A stretch of 64,000 bases of DNA from PMG-095 sp049324695. GTDB taxonomy: Bacteria; Myxococcota_A; Polyangia; Polyangiales; Polyangiaceae. Below are positions 60,310-64,000 of this stretch, one piece after another; the first letter of the stretch is position 1; each line of letters starts with the position of its first letter. A program made the translations under genes and the position numbers. The notes beneath the pieces are model-generated. The model saw only the letters and a list, made by a program, of their open reading frames with translations. It ran no database searches and had not been told where the DNA came from. The DNA is taken from NCBI GenBank assembly GCA_049324695.1, contig JBMOMJ010000016.1, forward strand, positions 62,001 through 126,000, in the 5' to 3' direction.

Positions 60310-62058
60310 TTAGGTGAAGCGTGCGCGTAGGGTGTGGCAGCGGTCGATGAGAGGTGTAGCCGCGACGCTCTCGAAAGTGGCTTGAGCGGAGCTGAGCTCG
60401 AGCTCGGCAGCGACGGTGTCGTGGGTTTGGAGTAGGAGTTCGCAGAGGCGCAGGCGGACGTCTGCGACGTGGAGTGGCGCGTTGACTTGTAGCCAGTGAG
60501 TGATGCTGGCGCGTAGGAGGCGCTCTGCCTGTGCGAGGTCGTGTTTCGCCCACGCGAGTTCTGCTTCGGCCCGAGCTCGTTCGGCGGCTGCAGCGCGGGG
60601 GGCGGTGAGGTCTGGCGCGAGGGCGAGCTCGCCTAAGGCGGTTTCGGCGCGCTGGAGGTGTCCGTGCATGGCAGCGACGCGAGCGAGTACGGCGAGCATG
60701 GATCCGCGACGCTGGCCGTCGGTCCATGTGGGTTGCGCGAGAGCTCGTTCGAGTTGCTTGATCGAGGCTTCGGCGTCTCCGCGAGCGGCGAGCAGTAGGG
60801 CGAGGCCGGGTTGCGGATTCCAGCCGAGTCGGTGCGCTTCGCGGAAGGCGGCTTCGGCGGCTCGTAGATCTCCGCGCGCGAGTTGGATTTCGCCGAGCAC
60901 CCGACACGCGTCGCCCTCGCAGAAGGGGCCACTGGTCGCAAGTTGCTCGCGAGCACGACGCACCTCGGCCTCGGCTGTCGCGAGCTCGCCACGAATTGCG
61001 AGTATTTCTCCGCGGTGTAAGCGACACATGCCGGGGTAGCAGTAGGATGTGTAACGTTCACACCAGCGTGTAAACTGATCGGTCCATTGCCCGGCGCGAT
61101 GGTGATCGCCCAAGTGCAGGTACGCCCAAATCACGGAGCAGAATACGACGCCGCCGACCCAGGCACTCACGCGTCCGGCGAGCGCTGCGGCGCCCGCCTC
61201 GTCGTGCAATGAGAGTCCGTGCCTTATTTCACCTTGTGCGATCAGGATGTGTCCCTGATAAACGAGGCCGAGGCAGTGCAGATCGGGATCGCCGATGCGC
61301 TCGGCGATTTCAATGGCTTTGCTGGCTCGGGCCCGGCATTCGTCGAGCTCGCCTTCGAAAAGAGCCAGGCGACTCGCGAGCCATTCGGCGAAGCCGTGTT
61401 GCTTGCTTTCGGGTTCTGCTCGCAGGTAGCTTAGCGCGCGCTGGTGCCAGCCTTTCGCGATGGCAAGTTCGCGTGCCTCGAGTTTGACGTTGGCGAGTTG
61501 TAAGGCGGCGCGCGCTGCGCTCTGGAGTTGTTGCTCCCGCTCGAAAGCAGCCACTGCTTGCTCGAAGGGCATGATGGAAGCTTCAGGTGTGCCGGCGCAA
61601 AGGGCTGCGTTCGCCCAGGTTTCCCAATCAGTACCGGATAGTACGGAGCGATCGGCCATCGCCTCGAACGATTGGATTGCGCGGTCCCATTGACCCGCGG
61701 CCGCGAACTGCATCGCAGGTAGCTCCGCAGCGGACGCTTTTGAAACTGCCGCAGTTGCTTCGGGAGTTTCGGAGAATCGATACCCGCGTCGCGCGTAGGT
61801 TTGGATGGCGTGTTCGAGCCCTCCGTCGCGCAGCACAGTGCGTAGTTGGCTGACCGCGCGTTGAAGCGATCCGTCGGTGACGGTCGCGCCATCCCAGAGC
61901 GTGGCCAGGAGTTCATCTTTGGGGACGACGCGTTCTCGGTGACGAATTAGGTACGCTAGGAGATCGAAGAGCAATGGTTGGAGCTGGCGTTCGCGTCCCT
62001 CGATGAGCAGCGCGCGACGTTTTTCGTCGAGCTCGAAGGGGCCGAAGGAAAAGCGCAT
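60310..62058 (-). CDS. Winged-helix/TPR transcriptional regulator (OmpR/CadC-type DNA binding)
   Basis: The 582-residue protein has an N-terminal OmpR-type winged helix (residues about 1-100: FGPFELDEKRRALL, VVPKDELLATLWDG, TDGSLQRAVSQLRTVL, ARRGYRF) followed by about 480 residues of Ala/Leu-rich helical TPR-like repeats. The layout fits AfsR/CadC-like regulators without an ATPase. No membrane segment is seen. It is divergent from the DUF4242 gene and has a palindrome 14 bases before its ATG at 62058. Confidence 0.87.
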   Translation of the reverse strand: MRFSFGPFELDEKRRALLIEGRERQLQPLLFDLLAYLIRHRERVVPKDELLATLWDGATVTDGSLQRAVSQLRTVLRDGGLEHAIQTYARRGYRFSETPEATAAVSKASAAELPAMQFAAAGQWDRAIQSFEAMADRSVLSGTDWETWANAALCAGTPEASIMPFEQAVAAFEREQQLQSAARAALQLANVKLEARELAIAKGWHQRALSYLRAEPESKQHGFAEWLASRLALFEGELDECRARASKAIEIAERIGDPDLHCLGLVYQGHILIAQGEIRHGLSLHDEAGAAALAGRVSAWVGGVVFCSVIWAYLHLGDHHRAGQWTDQFTRWCERYTSYCYPGMCRLHRGEILAIRGELATAEAEVRRAREQLATSGPFCEGDACRVLGEIQLARGDLRAAEAAFREAHRLGWNPQPGLALLLAARGDAEASIKQLERALAQPTWTDGQRRGSMLAVLARVAAMHGHLQRAETALGELALAPDLTAPRAAAAERARAEAELAWAKHDLAQAERLLRASITHWLQVNAPLHVADVRLRLCELLLQTHDTVAAELELSSAQATFESVAATPLIDRCHTLRARFT

Positions 62059-62071
62059 CGCTGGACTCGCC

Positions 62072-62085
62072 GTAGCCAAGGCTAC
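62072..62085. promoter_or_regulatory. Palindrome between regulator and DUF4242 gene
   Basis: GTAGCC-AA-GGCTAC, two perfect 6-bp arms, 14 bases before the regulator's start codon. It could be an autoregulatory site or a leader hairpin. Confidence 0.4.
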
Positions 62086-62224
62086 TCGGTGAGGCAATCG
62101 GTAAGGATTTGGTCAGGTCGCGGAAAGGACTTTTCGGCGCGAATGCAGCAGGTTCTGGGGGCCTTCGGGACGGTCCTGCCGTGACCGAGGGCGGCACATT
62201 CGCAGGGAAACTAAGGAGACACGT

Positions 62225-62515
62225 ATGCATACCTATGTCATCACGCGCCCGAATGGTTGGGGTAATCCGGACGAACTCAAGGCAGCGGCGGCCGTTTCGA
62301 GCCGAGTGGGAGACAAGGAGATGCCGGACAAGGTGCGCTGGATTCGTAGCTACGTTACGCAGCACGAAGGCGGTCGAATCGGCACTGTCTGCATTTATCA
62401 AGCAACGGATCCAGAGGCGATTCGTGAGCACGCGCGTCGCGTCGGCATGCCCGCGGACGCGATCACTCCCATCGTCGAGACGGTGGTCGTGCGACCCGAT
62501 CCAACCAACGTTTGA
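62225..62515 (+). CDS. DUF4242 small protein
   Basis: The 96-residue protein matches the DUF4242 family (SCO4226-like, reported to bind nickel): a ferredoxin-like fold with VITRPNGWGNPDELKAA, VRWIRSYVTQHEGG and CIYQATDPEAIREHARRVGMPAD. A strong AAGGAG ribosome site lies 6 bases before the ATG. It is divergent from the winged-helix/TPR regulator. Confidence 0.88.
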   Translation: MHTYVITRPNGWGNPDELKAAAAVSSRVGDKEMPDKVRWIRSYVTQHEGGRIGTVCIYQATDPEAIREHARRVGMPADAITPIVETVVVRPDPTNV

Positions 62516-62596
62516 GTAGCTCGCCGGCTCGCGCCTCGATGCGGCTGCGCTCGTCATGGGCGCGCTGTGTCAGGCGCGAGCCAATCGAGGCCAAAC

Positions 62597-64000
62597 TCAA
62601 GGTTTGGAGCGCAGAGCGACCCAGCGCCGGACGGCGTTGCGCGCCATGGGCAAGGTGATGGCGCCGTGGCGGAGGAGCTCCGCGTGAAAGGCTCTCACGT
62701 CGAAGCGAGCTCCGAGTGCCGCTTCGGCCTCACGACGGAGCGTGATGATGTCGAGCTCACCGACGCCGTAGCTCACCATTTGCGCAGGCCACACCGCGAT
62801 GCGGTCGACGTAGGCCGCTGTTTGTTCGTCGTTGAACGAGACTTGTCGCTGCTTGACCCAGGTGATGGCTCGCTCGCGTGTCCAGCCGAAAGCGTGAATG
62901 CCTGGATCGACGAGTAGCCCAGTGGGCAAGTGCAAGATCGCGCCAAGACGTTCCAGGTCCGAGCCGTAGAGCGCCATCTCGTCGGCCAGGCCCTCAGCGT
63001 AGCGTGCCCAGCCTTCGATGAACGAAGCGACCGCGCTCGAAACCGCACGCGGTCCGAGATTGCCGAGCTCGTGTTCGAGACCAATCTGCAAGTGGTGCCC
63101 CGGGATCGCTTCGTGGAACGTCGTGTTTGCCGCGTCCGCGCGCGTCAATGCCGCGAAATTGGTCACGTCGACGCGAAAGCGTGCGGGCCTCGATCCATCG
63201 GCGGAAGCTGGTTCGTAACGCGCGCCAGGATGGGTTTTGGCTTGAAACTCGTCGTACGGAGCCAGCACCAGCGGTGCGCGAGGCGTGCGCTCGAACCAAC
63301 GCGGCGCAGCCAGCGTGGCTCGATCCATGGCGGACTGGATGAAGGCGACCGCATCGTTAGTGCTGGCAAAACGATTGCGCGGATCGGCATCCATCGCGGC
63401 CTTTGCGGCGCGCACGTCAGTGATCCCAGGACCGTACAATCGGCGCGCTAGCTCGAGGCCCTTCGCTTCGCGCTCCGCAATCAACGCTTCGCCGCGCCGG
63501 TACAGATCGCTCGGATCAATGTTGCTGCTCGTGTATGTAACGAGCGACGCTCGGTAGCATGCCGCGCCGTTGGGAAGAGCGTCGAGTCCCAGCGAGGTCC
63601 GCGCGCGCGGCGCGTATTCGTCGCGCAAGAAGTCGCGGTAGCGTCGAATCGCGGGCAAAATGGCGTCATCGAGCAAGGTTTGCCAACTCGCTCGAAATTC
63701 GTCATCCGAATCCTGCTGCAACGGCGAGCCGAGCGGCGAAGCGTTCGGTGACGCGAGCAGCGCATCGAGCTGCACCACAGCCAACTTTGCGTTGTGCTGT
63801 GGAACCGAGTAGCCGAGCCGCAGGCCCTCGCGTAGATTCTCGACTTCGGTATCCAAATAGCGCGGTAAGCCTCGCCAGCGCGCCAAAGCATCCGCGCGTG
63901 CGTTCGGCGAGCCAAGCGGCTGGCTCGCGAGAATCGTTAGCAGCGTAGTTTGCCAACCGAACTGATGAGCTGGCCAGAGCTCGAGTCGACACACTCGCAT
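62597..64000 (-). CDS. DUF885-family metallohydrolase-like protein, N-terminus outside window
   Basis: The visible 467 residues contain the DUF885 signatures FHEAIPGHHLQIGLEHE and SFIEGWARYAEGL, which supply the HExxxH-type metal site found in these peptidase-like proteins. The C-terminus is complete at 62597. The true start lies beyond the window end, as the frame runs to base 64000 and the family is usually about 550-600 residues. Many family members carry a signal or lipoprotein peptide, not visible here. Confidence 0.9.
   Translation of the reverse strand: MRVCRLELWPAHQFGWQTTLLTILASQPLGSPNARADALARWRGLPRYLDTEVENLREGLRLGYSVPQHNAKLAVVQLDALLASPNASPLGSPLQQDSDDEFRASWQTLLDDAILPAIRRYRDFLRDEYAPRARTSLGLDALPNGAACYRASLVTYTSSNIDPSDLYRRGEALIAEREAKGLELARRLYGPGITDVRAAKAAMDADPRNRFASTNDAVAFIQSAMDRATLAAPRWFERTPRAPLVLAPYDEFQAKTHPGARYEPASADGSRPARFRVDVTNFAALTRADAANTTFHEAIPGHHLQIGLEHELGNLGPRAVSSAVASFIEGWARYAEGLADEMALYGSDLERLGAILHLPTGLLVDPGIHAFGWTRERAITWVKQRQVSFNDEQTAAYVDRIAVWPAQMVSYGVGELDIITLRREAEAALGARFDVRAFHAELLRHGAITLPMARNAVRRWVALRSKP

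Overview
The window looks like a piece of a high-GC myxobacterial chromosome (Myxococcota, probably the Polyangiales/Sorangiineae side). Support comes from a Ser/Thr protein kinase with a C-terminal PEGA domain, an AgmX-like zinc-ribbon/GYF/TonB-like protein, a fibro-slime lipoprotein, a Gly-rich lipoprotein with a lectin-like C-terminus, and general recollection of the 16S style. Species-level assignment was not possible from reading alone. Most of the window is ordinary core chromosome with a handful of lineage-specific surface and regulatory proteins. No phage, insertion sequence or CRISPR array was seen.

Layout. 1-11 kb: a 3'-truncated tamB on the minus strand, divergent from an HD-domain protein resembling the C-terminal half of CCA-adding enzymes; an HTTM membrane-protein pair; a TauE/SafE transporter; a methyltransferase; and an overlapping pair (ABC1 kinase, metallopeptidase-like lipoprotein). 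11-20.6 kb: a REC-GGDEF diguanylate cyclase, pgk with a clear terminator, the proton-translocating transhydrogenase pntAB, a Ser/Thr kinase, and the ABC-F factor ettA. 20.6-29.5 kb: a DUF4105 protein, a fibro-slime lipoprotein with five Cys-rich repeats, a quinone-oxidoreductase-like enzyme, an unrecognised protein ending in a degenerate receiver-like domain, a fused radical SAM protein, and a solitary DNA methyltransferase. 29.6-41.7 kb: aroA, a ketoacyl synthase III, the AgmX-like protein, fpr, an SDR, an outer-membrane protein, then pepA followed by four tightly packed genes (two membrane proteins, a parvulin-like lipoprotein and a roadblock-like protein).

41.7-48.2 kb holds a complete rRNA operon: a 43-bp tandem repeat, a strong promoter, 16S, tRNA-Ile(GAT), tRNA-Ala(TGC), 23S, 5S and an intrinsic terminator. 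Immediately downstream is an unusual AsmA-like/GT51 transglycosylase fusion. 50.8-64 kb: a RidA-family protein, two lipoproteins, leuC-leuD-tadA with a divergent LysR gene and a perfect T-N11-A inverted repeat between them, tRNA-Arg(ACG) with a 17-bp copy of its 3' end 95 bp downstream, an AraC/SnoaL divergent pair, a winged-helix/TPR regulator divergent from a DUF4242 protein, and a DUF885 protein cut by the window end.

Functional themes are central metabolism (pgk, pntAB, aroA, leuCD, fpr), translation (rRNA operon, tRNAs, ettA, tadA), envelope biogenesis (tamB, GT51 fusion, outer-membrane protein, AgmX-like protein) and signalling (kinase, diguanylate cyclase, receiver-like protein, roadblock-like protein). 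The points most worth a second look are the AsmA-GT51 fusion, the receiver-like protein, the Cys-repeat fibro-slime protein, the HD-only CCA-like protein, and the tRNA-Arg 3'-end duplication.
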